DNA of 64,000 bases from Aptenodytes patagonicus (GCF_965638725.1 NC_134960.1:7070501-7134500); one strand, 5' to 3'. Shown: positions 36,887-47,335, numbered from the stretch's first letter. The notes: generated by a model not told the origin, from the sequence alone. Translations and numbers: made by a program.

Positions 36887-37760
36887 TTGCTTCAGCTGCT
36901 TTCAAGGGAGGAAGGGAGGTGAGAAGCCCTTTGGCTCAGGGACCAAACCCAGGCCAGGGAGGCAGGGCGGGCGCTGGGGCTGAGCCAGGGGCAGGGCTCG
37001 GCCCTCTCTGGAGGATGTTGCAGGTAGGAGGGCAGAGCCCGGCTTCCACCCAGGCTCACAGGCACCACTTCAACCCCGGGGGAAAAACTAACTGCTTTCC
37101 GCCTGCTCCCCGAGGAAGAGCAGACGCTGTTGCTCCTCGGCTTTGAACTGCGTGTTCTTCTAGTGTTGGTTTGTATTTTTTTCATTACTAAAATGCTGTG
37201 TAGGGGCAGGTGCTGAGAGCAGGTTTGCGCATCGCCCTGTGCGGACCCAGCCTGCTGCCTCCCTGGCACCTGCTGCCCTGCCCCTTGTACTGGGCTTCTG
37301 CCTGGTTTCCTCGCTTCACTCCCAGCCCTGGGGTTTAGCAGGTGAGGAAAAAGGGACGGGATCCCCTTGTGCTCCTCCCTCCCACGCTGTGCAGCCACTG
37401 TGCAGCCTGGGTTCAGGCTCTGCTGGGGAGGGCAGAGCTCTCCGGCTGCTGCCCTCGCACCTGCGCAGCCTGGGAGCAGGAGGGAGATGGTTCAGGTGCA
37501 GGGGGCTGCTCTCCTCCTCTCCCCCTGTGTTGCAACTCACTTAAAGGTGATTTCAGCCTCCTGAGCTGTGCTGGGCTGCAGGGGAGATTGAACAAGTGGT
37601 GGGCCAAGAATGTGGCAAGGCATATGTACAATCCTGGGGGGGGCACAGATGTCCAAGTGTCTTTGCAGAGATTTTTGTTTTTCCCTTTTTTCTTAAGATT
37701 CATTTATTTTTAACCTAGGACAGCAGTGCTGTTGCAAGCACTGCCCTGTTAGAGTTGCTT
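36887..37760. other. Short spacer between the 3' ends of TCOF1 and CD74
   Basis: About 0.9 kb separates the plus-strand polyA signal of TCOF1 from the presumed minus-strand polyA signal of CD74. No gene is visible. The two genes are convergent. Confidence 0.6.
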
Positions 37761-37782
37761 ACAAGGCTTTCTTACTCAAAAG

Positions 37783-37788
37783 TTTATT
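37783..37788 (-). terminator. CD74 polyadenylation signal candidate
   Basis: AATAAA on the minus strand, about 0.6 kb after the proposed CD74 stop codon. A second minus-strand AATAAA lies near 37706-37711. Either could end the CD74 transcript. Confidence 0.5.
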
Positions 37789-38379
37789 TGAAATAATTAG
37801 CTTGTGAGGTCACTTATACAGGAACTATCAGATATATTAAAAAAAAAATTAGAAGCCCCTCTGACTCCAGGGTCAGCTCCTCTGCCCGCTGTTACCCACT
37901 GCTGTGGCTGTTCTCCAGCCTGAAGGCAAAAGCTGAAGGTGAGCATCTTATCTCTACTGAAGATAAGCTCAGCTCTACAAAACTGAGCGCTCCACAAGAA
38001 AAACCCTCTACTCTAATAATCTTAACAGGGCTTCAACCTACGGGGGTCAGTTAAGAAGCTGGTGGAGGTTGTTTTGCTGCTTTTAATGTTCACTCGGTGT
38101 AAGAAAGCGTTAGTGGCTCATTCTTCAGCAGGGGTCAGCTCTGCGCCTGCCGCTGCCCAGGTGCTGCGGGATGCCGATGAGCAAAAGGGAAGAGGATTTA
38201 TGGGTCCGACATCGCTGAAATTACTTTCCCGCCTGCTTTACCCCCCCCCTTTGAGGGAATGCTTTTTGTCTCTGGCGCTGATCCTGGTGGCAGCTGCAGC
38301 CCTGTCTGGTGCCCTGCAGCAGGGGAAGGGGTCACAACCGATGCCTTGAGGGGCAGGAGGCGCACGGGGGTGCCCGCTG

Positions 38380-38387
38380 TTAATCAT
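38380..38387 (-). CDS. CD74: CD74 tentative last coding exon
   Basis: After a pyrimidine-rich stretch and the acceptor CTTTCCTGAG, the sequence ATGATTAA completes the split codon and gives two aspartates and a TAA. A very short last coding exon would resemble the mammalian gene. Competing acceptors exist nearby (for example the CTCTTCAG near 38467), and these would give a hydrophobic tail that looks less likely. Confidence 0.35.
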
Positions 38388-41300
38388 CTCAGGAAAGCAA
38401 TGTAAGAGCAGAAATGAAATAGAGCAAAAAAAAAAAAAACCAAAATCAAAGATGGGAGCTGGGGTGCTGAAGAGGGGACAGGCCTCTGCTCGTGTCCTCT
38501 TCTAGTTGGCTGTTGTGGGGGAAAGAGAGGAGGGAGTTGGTAAGATGGCAAGCCCAGGCCGCTTTTGCCCCCCATCTCCATCACAACCTCCGCTGCCCAG
38601 CAGTGCCTTTGCGCTGCCGTGGCTCTTGGGGGTGGACCTGTGCCTGCCCCAGCCCCAAGGGCTTTCCCCAACTCCCCCAGCCTCGCCGACCGCGTGTAGC
38701 CCTCACCTTTATCCGCACCCAGCTTGAGCATCTCCACCCCGGAGAACATCATCTCCTCCGGCTCCACGGTGGCAGCATCTGCAGAGGGAGGGCAGGGCGT
38801 GGGTGCTGGAGCCCTGGGGCTGCCCCACTGCCCCCATCCCTCTGAGGGGAGAGCCTGTGCCCACCTGCTGAGCCACGGGCTTGGGGGCAAGTGGGGCTCG
38901 TGGAAAACCTTGACTGCGTGCCTCTGCTGTCACTGCAGCCAGCCAAGGAGGGCTGTGGTTTTTAGGGTCCCCTCCAGCTTTAACATGCTGGCACCAAAGA
39001 GGGGTGAGGGATGCTCTCTACAGCTCGGGCACCCTCCTCTCCCTGGCTGCTCTCCTTCGCCCTAATCACAAGCAAAATGGGGCAGCATCCACGCACGCTG
39101 CTCCTTCCTCTCCTCCAGCCCCTCCCTGGCGACCTACCGGGGCAGTCCAGCTTTTTCCGAGTGGCAGTGCCCTCAATCCTGGTGCCATTTTTGTAGGAGC
39201 ACCAGCAGTAGCCCGTGGCGGCATTGCACTGCTTGGGCAGGTAGTCGCCGTTCTCATCGCACTGCGGGTGGAAGTAACCCGGCCGGACACCCCCAGAATT
39301 GGCCTCCGCCTGGCATTTAGTTTGCACTAGGGCAATAAAAACAAAGGGGAGACACCGTGAGCCCTGCGGACCCTTCTTCTGCCCGGCAGCCTCGGCGGGA
39401 GGTTTTATCCAGAAGCAGCTAAATTAAACATAAAAGGAGAACAAGCCCCACCTCGGTGACCTTTCTAAAGCTCTTGGGCTAGCCAAGGACCGAGGATTTG
39501 GTGTGGTGCTACGGCTTTTCGGACATTTGCTCATCCCCAATTCCCTGCGGGCAGCGGCTCCGTGATGTCCTGAAGGCCACCAACCAGAGGCTCCCCATGG
39601 GACGAAGAGGTCCACGACCGGTCAGGGGACGGAGGGGTTGGTTGCCTTTGGGCTGCCCCGTGCTGGCACCTCCTGGGGGGTGGTTGCTCCCAAAGAGCCA
39701 GTCCCAACCCTCCCCAGCCCCCATCCCCGATACCTTGCTCCGCCGGGATCGCCTTACGCTCCTCCGGCTGGGGGTTCTTGGCCATTTCAAACAGCAGCCA
39801 CTTGTGCATCCAGGATTCAAAGGACTGCAACAAGGGGAACCAGCATGTTAACCGGGACAGGGGTGGTGCACGGCAGGGGGAGCCATGCCCCAAGCTCCAG
39901 CCTGGGCCAGGGAAGGTCGTGAGCACCACCACCTCCCTTGGGGTGGAGGTAACTCAAGCCTGGCTCAAGTAGGACTTCGTTTTTCTAGGTGGGGACACCC
40001 CAGTCCCTCCCCAAAGCAGGGTGCTCCTGGAAGGGGAGGAGTAGGACGGCAGCAAGCACTGACCTTCCAGTCCGCATCAGTCATGGTCTTCTTCAGGCTT
40101 TTCAGGTTGTCCATCAGGTTGTCCTTCAGTTTCGGGAACATCTTCCTGGGGTCTGCTTGCTGCAGAGCAACCACCGTGGTGAGACAGGGCAAAGAAAAAC
40201 GAGGTGCATGGGGGGGTGAAGCTCTGCTTATATCAGCCAGACAGACATTGGAGGAGGCCAGGAGCTCCCACCAGCTCTGAGCGCCCCAAGAGACCCCAGG
40301 CCCAGCCAAGAGGCAGCTTGAAGCTGGAAGCAGAGGGTCCCAGCGCCTCCCGCAGCGCAGGGGGCAGCTATGGGGCCGGTGGGGGTAGCGGGGGACCTTA
40401 CCAGCAGCAGGTGCTTCACTTGGTCCTCGGTTTTGTTGCTAGCGGGGGCCGTGTCCTCAAGAGAAAAGACAAAGAAGCAGCGTGAGCACAAGGGCTGGCG
40501 GCGAGCCCCGAGGGCTGCAGGCAGCGCCAGGCAGCGGTGGGCATCTCTTACCATGTCGCCTGCAGAGTGGTCAAGAGGCAGGACCTGCATGGCCCGGGGC
40601 ATGCTCACCATGGCAATCTTCATCTTGCTCACCGGCTTGGCACCTGCCGAGGAAGGAGCGGGTGTGAGGGCTGACGGGTTGGGTGGGCCGGGGGGACCCA
40701 TCCCCTCTCCCCAGCCACCCCCCCACCACACCGGTGCCCGTGGGGCTACTGACTGGCAGGCAGCTTCCTCTGCAGCGCCTCCAGCTGCAGGGTCTGGGAG
40801 GTCTTGGACAGCTTGCTGATCTGCCCGCTCTGCTGATAGACGAAGTAGACGGTGACGGCCTGGCCGGCGATCAGCAGGGCCACCAGGATGGAGAGAGTGG
40901 AGAGGGCGGCTTTGTGGCCCAACGCAGACCTGTGGGACATGGAGAGGGAGCTCAGCCCCGGCCACCGGCTGGAGGAGATGCCCTCATACCCTGCCATCAC
41001 CACCACCCCCACCCCCCAAAAAACCCCTCCTGCAGCCCACGTCACCCCCCCGCCCCGCCCCAAACGCCCCCCTCCCAGGGGGTTTGCAGCCAGACAAATG
41101 CAAATTCCCCCATCGCAGCGTGCAGAAGTGAAATTGTAGCGTGAAGGTCACTCCTCCACACCGGGGGAACCGAAACGCGCTGCGGGGGCGAGAGGGGGGA
41201 GGCACGGGAGGGGAGCCCGAGGAACATGTGGGCACACGGGGGCTGCGGGCAGGGCACTGCAGGGGATTTTGGGGCACGGCGTCGCTCTGGGCATCGCCTT

Positions 41301-42490
41301 TTTCGGGATGATGAAGCCACCTGAAGCCTCGCCAGTCCCGGGGGGCAGAGGACGTATCCCATGGGATGCCAGACTGCACTTAATTTTTAAAATTTTGTGC
41401 AAAAAAGCGAAGGTGCGGGGCACCCTGAGCACACAGGCAGCACGCAGGCAGGCCGGGCAGGTGGGTGCGCAGCGCTGCCCTCGCACTTAGATGCCAAGGG
41501 AAGGCAAAGCCAAGCACCGGCGCGGCCGCCTGCCGTGCTGCCAAGGCCTCCCCAGGCCAGATCCTGCCCCGCCGGGGTGAACGGGGCACTGGCGGGGTGC
41601 AGCGGCACCCCAGGGAGCCACCAGCTGCCTCCGCTGCCCGACGAGGTGGGGGCACCCATGGGTGCTGGCCGGCTGCCACTGCTGCTGCAGGCAATGTCCA
41701 GAGTTGGACTCGCTGCCCGGATGTCTGCCTGGTGACTGATGATGTCAGAGCTCCCAGGCTTCTGATTGGTTGGAAGTGTTGGGGGGGGGGGGCCCCCAAG
41801 GGGGCTGGTTGGGACATGGGGGGGGGGGCACAAAGCCAGCTGGGCTCTGGGTCCACACTGTGTCCCTGCCTGCCCCATAGCCACCCTCTGCCCCACAGCC
41901 ACGTCATCAACCTGCCTGCCCCATAGCCATGCTGTGCCCCCATCCACCCCATAACCACACCTTGAGCCTGCCTGCCCCATAGCCATGCTGTGCCCCCATC
42001 CACCCCATAGCCATGATTTGAACCTGTCTGCCCCATAGGCGTGCTGTGCCCTCATCTGCCCCACTGCCACACCATGAACCTGTCTACCCCACAGCCACGC
42101 CGTGCCCCCATCCGCCCCAGAGATATACTGTGATCCCCCTTGACCCCATAGCCACCCCGTGCCCCTGCCTGCCCCACAGCCATGCTCCGGCCCCTTCCGC
42201 CCCATAGCCACGCCACGGCCCCCCTGGTTCAAGAGTGCCCCATAGCCACAGTGTGACCCCCCTTCTGCCCCGTAGCCACTCTGTGCCCCCTTGGCCCAAC
42301 TGTATCCCCTTCCACCCCACGGCCACGCAATGCCCCCTCTGCCCCACGTCCCCATTGTGCCTGCTTTGCCCTCCCCATGCCCCCCTGTCCCCGCACCCCC
42401 ATGCCCTCGGCAGCGGTACCTCTGGGTGTCCCTGATATTGACCACGCCACTGCCATGGTCGGAGATGAGGTCCCGCTGCTCCTCGGCCAT
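38380..42490 (-). CDS. CD74: CD74, MHC class II invariant chain (p41-capable)
   Basis: A type II membrane chaperone that trimerises, fills the class II peptide groove in the ER and sorts class II molecules to endosomes; it is also a MIF receptor. Exons, in transcript order: 42420-42490, 40754-40929, 40552-40643, 40402-40455, 40064-40159, 39734-39824, 39138-39326, 38707-38778 and a tentative 38380-38387; total 282 residues. The cytosolic tail starts [10 protein letters not shown] with the leucine-based sorting signal. The membrane segment is at about residues 32-55. The CLIP region [10 protein letters not shown] is at 85-94. An N-glycosylation site (NKT) is at 120, the trimerisation domain at about 118-185, and a six-cysteine thyroglobulin type-1 domain at 198-255. 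Junction phases agree throughout. Bird and fish proteins of this type are of similar length. Only the extreme C-terminus is uncertain. Confidence 0.93.
38707..38778 (-). CDS. CD74: CD74 coding exon 7
   Basis: Residues 257-280, [20 protein letters not shown] then GADK, an acidic tail. Acceptor CCCTCTGCAG, donor GTGAGG; ends in phase 1. The tail is poorly conserved between classes, so the call rests on splice sites, phase and position. Confidence 0.78.
39138..39326 (-). CDS. CD74: CD74 coding exon 6b (thyroglobulin type-1 cassette)
   Basis: Residues 194-256, with six cysteines (198, 216, 227, 234, 236, 255) and the signature [12 protein letters not shown] then YCWC. In mammals this domain is the p41-specific inhibitor of cathepsin L. 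It is 189 bases long with phase 1 at both ends, so it can be skipped without a frameshift to give a p31-like form. Confidence 0.94.
39734..39824 (-). CDS. CD74: CD74 coding exon 6 (trimerisation domain end)
   Basis: Residues 164-193 plus one base, [20 protein letters not shown] then [10 protein letters not shown]. It matches VFESWMHHWLLFEMSRH of mammals. Donor GTATCG; ends in phase 1. Confidence 0.94.
40064..40159 (-). CDS. CD74: CD74 coding exon 5 (trimerisation domain)
   Basis: Residues 132-163, starting [15 protein letters not shown] and ending MTDADWK, the first half of the trimerisation domain. 32 codons, phase 0 at both ends. Donor GTCAGT. Confidence 0.93.
40402..40455 (-). CDS. CD74: CD74 coding exon 4
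   Basis: Residues 114-131, [18 protein letters not shown], with a glycosylation site at NKT and the TEDQVKHLL match to TEDHVMHLL in mammals. Exactly 18 codons, phase 0 at both ends. Confidence 0.92.
40552..40643 (-). CDS. CD74: CD74 coding exon 3 (CLIP)
   Basis: Residues 83-113. [20 protein letters not shown] corresponds to the class II-associated invariant-chain peptide, which occupies the class II groove. The exon ends at GDM in phase 0 with donor GTAAGA. Confidence 0.93.
40754..40929 (-). CDS. CD74: CD74 coding exon 2 (membrane segment)
   Basis: Residues 24-82. The signal-anchor [20 protein letters not shown] is followed by [20 protein letters not shown], closely matching the mammalian stretch YQQQGRLDKLTVTSQNLQL. 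Donor GTCAGT; ends in phase 1. Confidence 0.94.
41873..42345 (-). repeat. 28-bp minisatellite in CD74 intron 1
   Basis: About 16 imperfect copies of a 28-base unit that on the plus strand begins CCCCATAGCCA. Two unit types alternate in the first part, making a 56-base higher-order period. The array is C-rich on the plus strand and G-rich in the transcribed CD74 pre-mRNA. Stop codons are rare on the minus strand, so it produces long spurious reading frames. Confidence 0.85.
42420..42490 (-). CDS. CD74: CD74 coding exon 1 (cytosolic tail)
   Basis: Residues 1-24, [20 protein letters not shown] then DTQ and a split arginine codon. DLI at 7-9 is the conserved endosomal sorting signal. This ATG is chosen because the MAEEQRDLI start fits the family and no better ATG lies upstream in frame. 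Donor GTACCG. Confidence 0.92.
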
Positions 42491-42611
42491 GGCTCTGCTG
42501 TCGGCACCCCGATGGGCAATGAGAGCCCCGAGTGTCACCGCTGGAAATACCCCCCGGGACCCCACCCTGCCCCGCCACCCCCCGGGAGGGGGGACCGAAA
42601 AAAAAAAATCA

Positions 42612-42676
42612 CATTGGCTGCCGGCACCCGCATCACCTGTTGCCAGGCAGACCTCTGCTCGGCAGGTCTCCGGTCC
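42612..42676 (-). promoter_or_regulatory. S-X-Y class II-type promoter module of CD74
   Basis: On the minus strand, in transcript direction, the order is an S-like GGACC core (42676-42672), an X box CCTGGCAACAGGTGATG (42647-42631) and a CCAAT-containing Y box CAGCCAATG (42620-42612), about 120-185 bases before the ATG. The X box is nearly identical to the class II consensus for RFX plus the CREB-family X2 site. This module binds RFX, CREB and NF-Y and recruits CIITA, which explains co-expression with class II genes and induction by interferon gamma. Confidence 0.85.
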
Positions 42677-43529
42677 AGAAATGATGCTGGATGCGGCCGT
42701 GAGCACCGTGGCCACTTCGTGGGGCATCACTTCCCACCCCACTGCCACAGGCAGGTCACGATGCCCAGCCCAGTGACACCCGCTGTGGTGGGCCAGGGGG
42801 GACTCCGGTACCCCTGGGGGGGGCAGGAGGTGGGATACGGGGTACAGGGTGCGAGAAGCGGGATGTGGAGGTGGGATGGGGGAGGTAGGAGGCAATGCGG
42901 GAGGAAGGAGGTGGGATGCAGAGGTGGGACGCTCCCCACACCAAAGTCTGAGCAGGACCCTCTGTGGGGGGCATGCCGTCAGGGTACATCCGCTCCTCAC
43001 TCACCTTCGTTGCCAGAGAAAAGGTGCACTTCAGCCCAAACCCCCCTCCAGCGTCACTTTGGACCCCCCTGGGTGGGGGTGCTTGGCCAGCACCTCTCGG
43101 GCTGAGGGCGTAACGATTAAAGGACCGTCAAGCGCTTTCAGGTCCCCCTCCCTCTTGGGGCACCCCTCTCACCCTGCCTGCCGTGGCTTCGGGGGGCTGA
43201 ACCCCCAAACCCAAGAGAGGAGAAGCAGCCCCTCGAGGTGGGTGACCCCCAAAGCACCAGTGGGAGTGGGGCAGGGTGGGGGGCAGCGTGGGTCCCCACC
43301 CCACAGCCCCGCTAGTGCTACGTGGGCGAGAGCAGCCATCTGCCCCCATAATGCTGATTTTAGGTGATTTTATACAAGGGCCCGGGGCAGCCCAGGGGTA
43401 ACACGTCCCCGACGCCAGCACTGCACCCTGGGGCTTGGCCTCGCCGGGCACGCCGCACCGAGCCAGCCCCGCCGCACCGAGCCAGCCCCAGCGTCAGGAC
43501 CCAGCACGACCGTGGCCAGGGTTCGGCCA

Positions 43530-43558
43530 AAAGTGAAACTCCGAGTGTGAAACTAAAC
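43530..43558 (+). promoter_or_regulatory. Interferon-response-like double motif
   Basis: Two GTGAAACT boxes, 13-14 bases apart, in AAGTGAAACT and GTGTGAAACTAAAC. The GAAA cores resemble IRF/ISRE sites. They lie about 1.05 kb upstream of the CD74 start codon. The spacing does not match a strict ISRE, so this is a candidate only. Confidence 0.4.
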
Positions 43559-44677
43559 GCCATCGGCCCGGGCGTCACCAGTTACCGGGCGAACCTCCCC
43601 ACCTGCGGCCCAAGGGCCGGAAAGTTGGTAAGGCTGGGGTGAGCCCGGGCGGGTTTCTTCAGCGACTCCATCCCTTCTCCCGAGCCGGCCCCAGAGCCAC
43701 CCCACCGGCCGGGACAGCACGGCCAGCCCCCGGCAGCGCGCTGGGAGAGCACCGTCGGGGAATAATCAAAAAGCATTTCCAAGGAGCGGGGCAGGGTCTC
43801 CCGGCAGATGCTGTTTCTGGAAGAGAAGCAGGCGTGAGCGCTGGTGGGTTGATGCTCCGGCTCCCCGGGTGGGAAATGGCAGCCCCCGCACAGGGGAAGG
43901 GCTTCGGTGCTCGGAGCCCGGTCCCGTCCCCAGGCTCACGCGACCCAGCCGGGAAAGCCCCGGGGCGCCCAGGGGTGCACCGACCCCCTGCCCAAGGGTG
44001 TCCCTCAGCCTCGCCCCAGGCCACCTGCATCCCCATCTCCTGCCCCCACCTGTATTCCTCCCCAGAAGCTCTTTTGAGGACAAATAACTCATCTGCTGCT
44101 TTTTAGGTGATGCTGCACTTGGAAACCATCCAAGGTGTTTAAAAAAAAAAAAGGGGGGGGGGGGACAAAGAGAGAAAAAAGCACATAAACCTCTTCCACA
44201 AGTTTTTTGGCTCTCCCCTTGCTCTCAGCCCATGGGGGGCACTGGGAGGTTTGGGGGGATGTGGCTTTTTCTTGCAGCCCCGGCCCTCGCTCGGCTCCCC
44301 GCTGGGGCCACAAGCCCCCCCGCCCGGGGGCCACGCTCCGGGCGCATTCCGTGACCAGCCTCAGCCCTAAGGGGAACTAAGGAAAGCCTGAACAGGAACT
44401 CGGCGAGCGAAACCCCCAGCGATTTCATGGAGCTGGGCCCAACTCTGCAAGCCACAAACAGGTGATAAACTGGGGGGGTGGGGGGAGAGCCCCGCTCCCC
44501 GGCACGGGCAGGCTGAGCCCCCCGAACCCCCAGCCCAGCTGGGGCCTGTCAGCACCGAATCAGCCCTCGCTCTGCACACAGACGTCTCCATTAACTTCTT
44601 CAGTGCTTCCCCCCCCCCCCCCAGCGCACCTTTCTGCACAGGGCAGCGGCATCTGAAGTGTTCCAAGTCCGTAAATC

Positions 44678-44759
44678 AGTTTTCCTGGGAAGATGCAGAT
44701 CTCTTTCAGCCAGGCTGGAAGCTGCTCTGTGAAGAGGTCTGCATCTTCCCAGGAAGATT
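44678..44759 (+). ncRNA. Long hairpin, candidate small-RNA precursor
   Basis: Bases 44678-44705 pair with 44732-44759 in a 28-pair stem around a 26-base loop. 25 pairs are Watson-Crick and three (44679/44758, 44681/44756, 44700/44737) are G-U wobbles if the plus strand is transcribed. The size and shape resemble a microRNA precursor, but the near-perfect stem is also what a recent small inverted duplication would give. I do not recognise it as a known microRNA. No transcription evidence is available. Confidence 0.35.
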
Positions 44760-46354
44760 CCCTCTCTTTTCCATAGCCTGAGGCTGGCGCCCAGACCCAG
44801 CAGAGGCTCATCACCACCCTGTCACCCCCCGAGGCTTCGTAGTTGTGCGCGTTTTGTGCTGCCCGTGGCAAAACTTGATACGCACCATTACAGGAGGCTG
44901 GGGAACCAGCTGTCTTTTGGGGGGAAAAGAGGCCACCTGGAGCAGGGAGCAGTCTCAGGGCTCGGCTCAGATCTGCCCGTTCCCCGGGGGCCTTGACCCA
45001 AGCCAACAGAGCAATTATTTCAGGCAGGGAGGCGGAAATAACCCCGCGGGCATTCACGTGAAGCCATTCATCACCAGCCGAGCCCCCGTCTCGCAGCCCT
45101 CGGCCCACAGCCCCCGCAGAGACTGACTTTTGGTGAACAAACCCACACTTCTCGCTGCCCGTGAGACGACACCCTCAGCACCACAGGATCAGCCCCGGGC
45201 AAACCCGAGGGGAAGGGCCGAGCCGCAGGGCTCACCAGCGAACCCCCAGACCTGTCCCCGGGAACTTCATGGGCTGGGGATGCACTGCAGCCCCCGAGCA
45301 GCCCCGGGGCCTGGGCGGGACGAGCATCCCTGCCGGGGAGGCGCAGGGTGGGCAGCCACGCACGTCCCCCCTGCACGACCCACACAGCCAGGGCCGGGGA
45401 ACCATCACCCAGCTACAGGTGATGCAGTTCCTCACCAGATGATGCAAGACAAGCTGGGTAGGGGCAGGAACTGGCAAGAGCCATGAAACCCACCCATGCC
45501 GCTCAGGCAGGAGAGTCTCTCCCTCCAGACAGCCCTGGGACACGTGCCGGGCAGCCCGCTCTGCGCAGGGACCCGCCTGGCTCTCCGGTTTCTCTTCCTC
45601 ATTCGACATTTCTCCCCAGGGGGGGGTTTCACACCGACAAGGGAAGTTGTTTCAATGATGTCAGGCCGGCTAAGAAATAAAAGCAATTTTTGCCATTAAT
45701 CGTGCTGTGAGCCCAGGGAACACCCTGCTCACGGCACAGCACGGTGAGGGCACCAAGCGGCACGGGCTGGGCTTGCAGCAGCTCAGCCCGGACAGCCCTG
45801 CACACCCAGCAGAGCTCCGGCTGCCAAAGGTTAAGGGCTAACAAAGCAAATCCACCTTCCTGCACCGGGCAGAGCTCCCGCCACCCGTGTGAGCCCCGGA
45901 AAACCTCCCCGGGGGAGGATACACCAAGCAGGGCAGCAGGTCTGGGTTCCTCCTGCCTCGGCTTAGACACGAAGGTCTCGGCTGGTCCTTCGGCAACCTG
46001 CTCTCCAGAGCCGGGCAAGGCCAATGCCACTGCAAGGCTCACCGCCACCGGGTGCCAGCCCGGCCTGTGCTGCCCGGAGGTTGGCCTGACCCCACTACGT
46101 GGGGGCGACGCACCAGGCAGATGAAAAGCCCCTTCCGTCCTCGTGCCCCGGGAGCGGCACCGAGCAGACACCTTCCCTCTTCCAGGTCTGCCCTTAAAAA
46201 CAGCAGGGTAAGCAGCCTGCGCCAGGGCGGCCGTGCTCTGCCTTGGTGGGCAGCAGGAAGGAGCCAGAACTGATCAGAAAAACATCACGAACCGCATCCA
46301 AAGAGACAAGATGGGTCTGTCAAATTTGTACCACCGCAAAGGTCCTGCCTCGGA

Positions 46355-46720
46355 TTTCATCAGATAATACTTTGGGTTGGAAAGGACCTCTAAAGGTCAT
46401 CTAGTCCAACCCCCCTGCCGTGGGCAGGGACATCTTCAACTAGATCAGGTTGCTCAGAGCCCCGTCCAACGTGACCTGGAATGTTTCCAGGGATGGGGCA
46501 TCCGCCACCTCTCTGGGCAACCTGGGCCAGTGTTTCACCACCCTCAGCGTAAAAAATTTCTTCCTCATATCTAGTCTCAATCTACCCCCTTTAGTTTAAA
46601 GCCATTCCCCCTTGTCCTGTCACAACAGGCCCTGCTAAAAAGTTTGTCCCCATCTTTCTTACAAACCCCCTTTACGTATTGAAAAGCCGCAAGGCCTCTC
46701 CGTGTTCCTGGAGAGCTTTC
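46355..46720 (-). mobile_element. CR1 LINE 3' fragment
   Basis: On the minus strand this reads as the 3' end of a CR1 element: fragments of the reverse-transcriptase tail with several disablements, then the 3' untranslated part with the motifs that read on the plus strand as GGTTGGAAAGGACCTCTAAA and CATCTAGTCCAACCCCCCTG. It is more decayed than the copy in TCOF1. It lies between CD74 and RPS14. Confidence 0.85.
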
Positions 46721-47335
46721 CCCAAACGTGCCCTGTGAAGCAGCCACATTAACGTCACCTGGGACAAAGTAACACCTACCAGAACAGCAACAGGCTTCAC
46801 TGTATGCAAGAGTATATAAAAGAAACTACTGACTAGAGCTGTTAGTAACACACACCTTCACCTCCTGCCCCCCCGCGCTCCTCTGCCCTGCTCCCTCCTG
46901 CATTCAGCTCCGCGTTGGCTGAGCCACCGCTGGATTCATGTTTTTGGCACCTTCTCCACAGAGTTCAAAGAACACCTCGAGTACAGGAAAATAGTGATTT
47001 GAACTGCAAACAGTGCACTTTTAAGACAGTAAGGGAAGTTCATTCTAAAGTTTTCCACAGCCACATATAAAATTACAAATAAAACACTATGGCTGCGCCA
47101 AGGGAAATGCTGGCTTACGAACATCTGTCCAGGCAGAGATTTTTTCCACAGAAAGGGGAAGTCACATTAAGCGACAGCTTGCAGAAAACCCAGCAGCAGT
47201 TAGCTTGCTCACAAGCCCAGCTTTCTCCTCCACGGCAGGGACACCTCCAAGAGATCACGACTCACTTTGAAACCACGAGCATCCAAGTAGTTTTCACTGT
47301 GAAGACCAAGACGCGCCATGGCTACGTGTAGATGC

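Larger units (their letters stand above)
42700..46350. other. Intergenic region between CD74 promoter and CR1 fragments
   Basis: GC-rich sequence without a supportable gene. It contains the interferon-like motif at 43.53 kb, homopolymer runs near 44.15 and 44.61 kb, and the hairpin at 44.68 kb. Frames here lack domains and splice partners. Confidence 0.65.

Noticed and set aside
41387-43000. 537-codon open frame on the minus strand
   Set aside because: It runs through the 28-bp minisatellite, CD74 exon 1 and the promoter. The translation is repetitive ([13 protein letters not shown]) and only the 24 CD74 residues are real.
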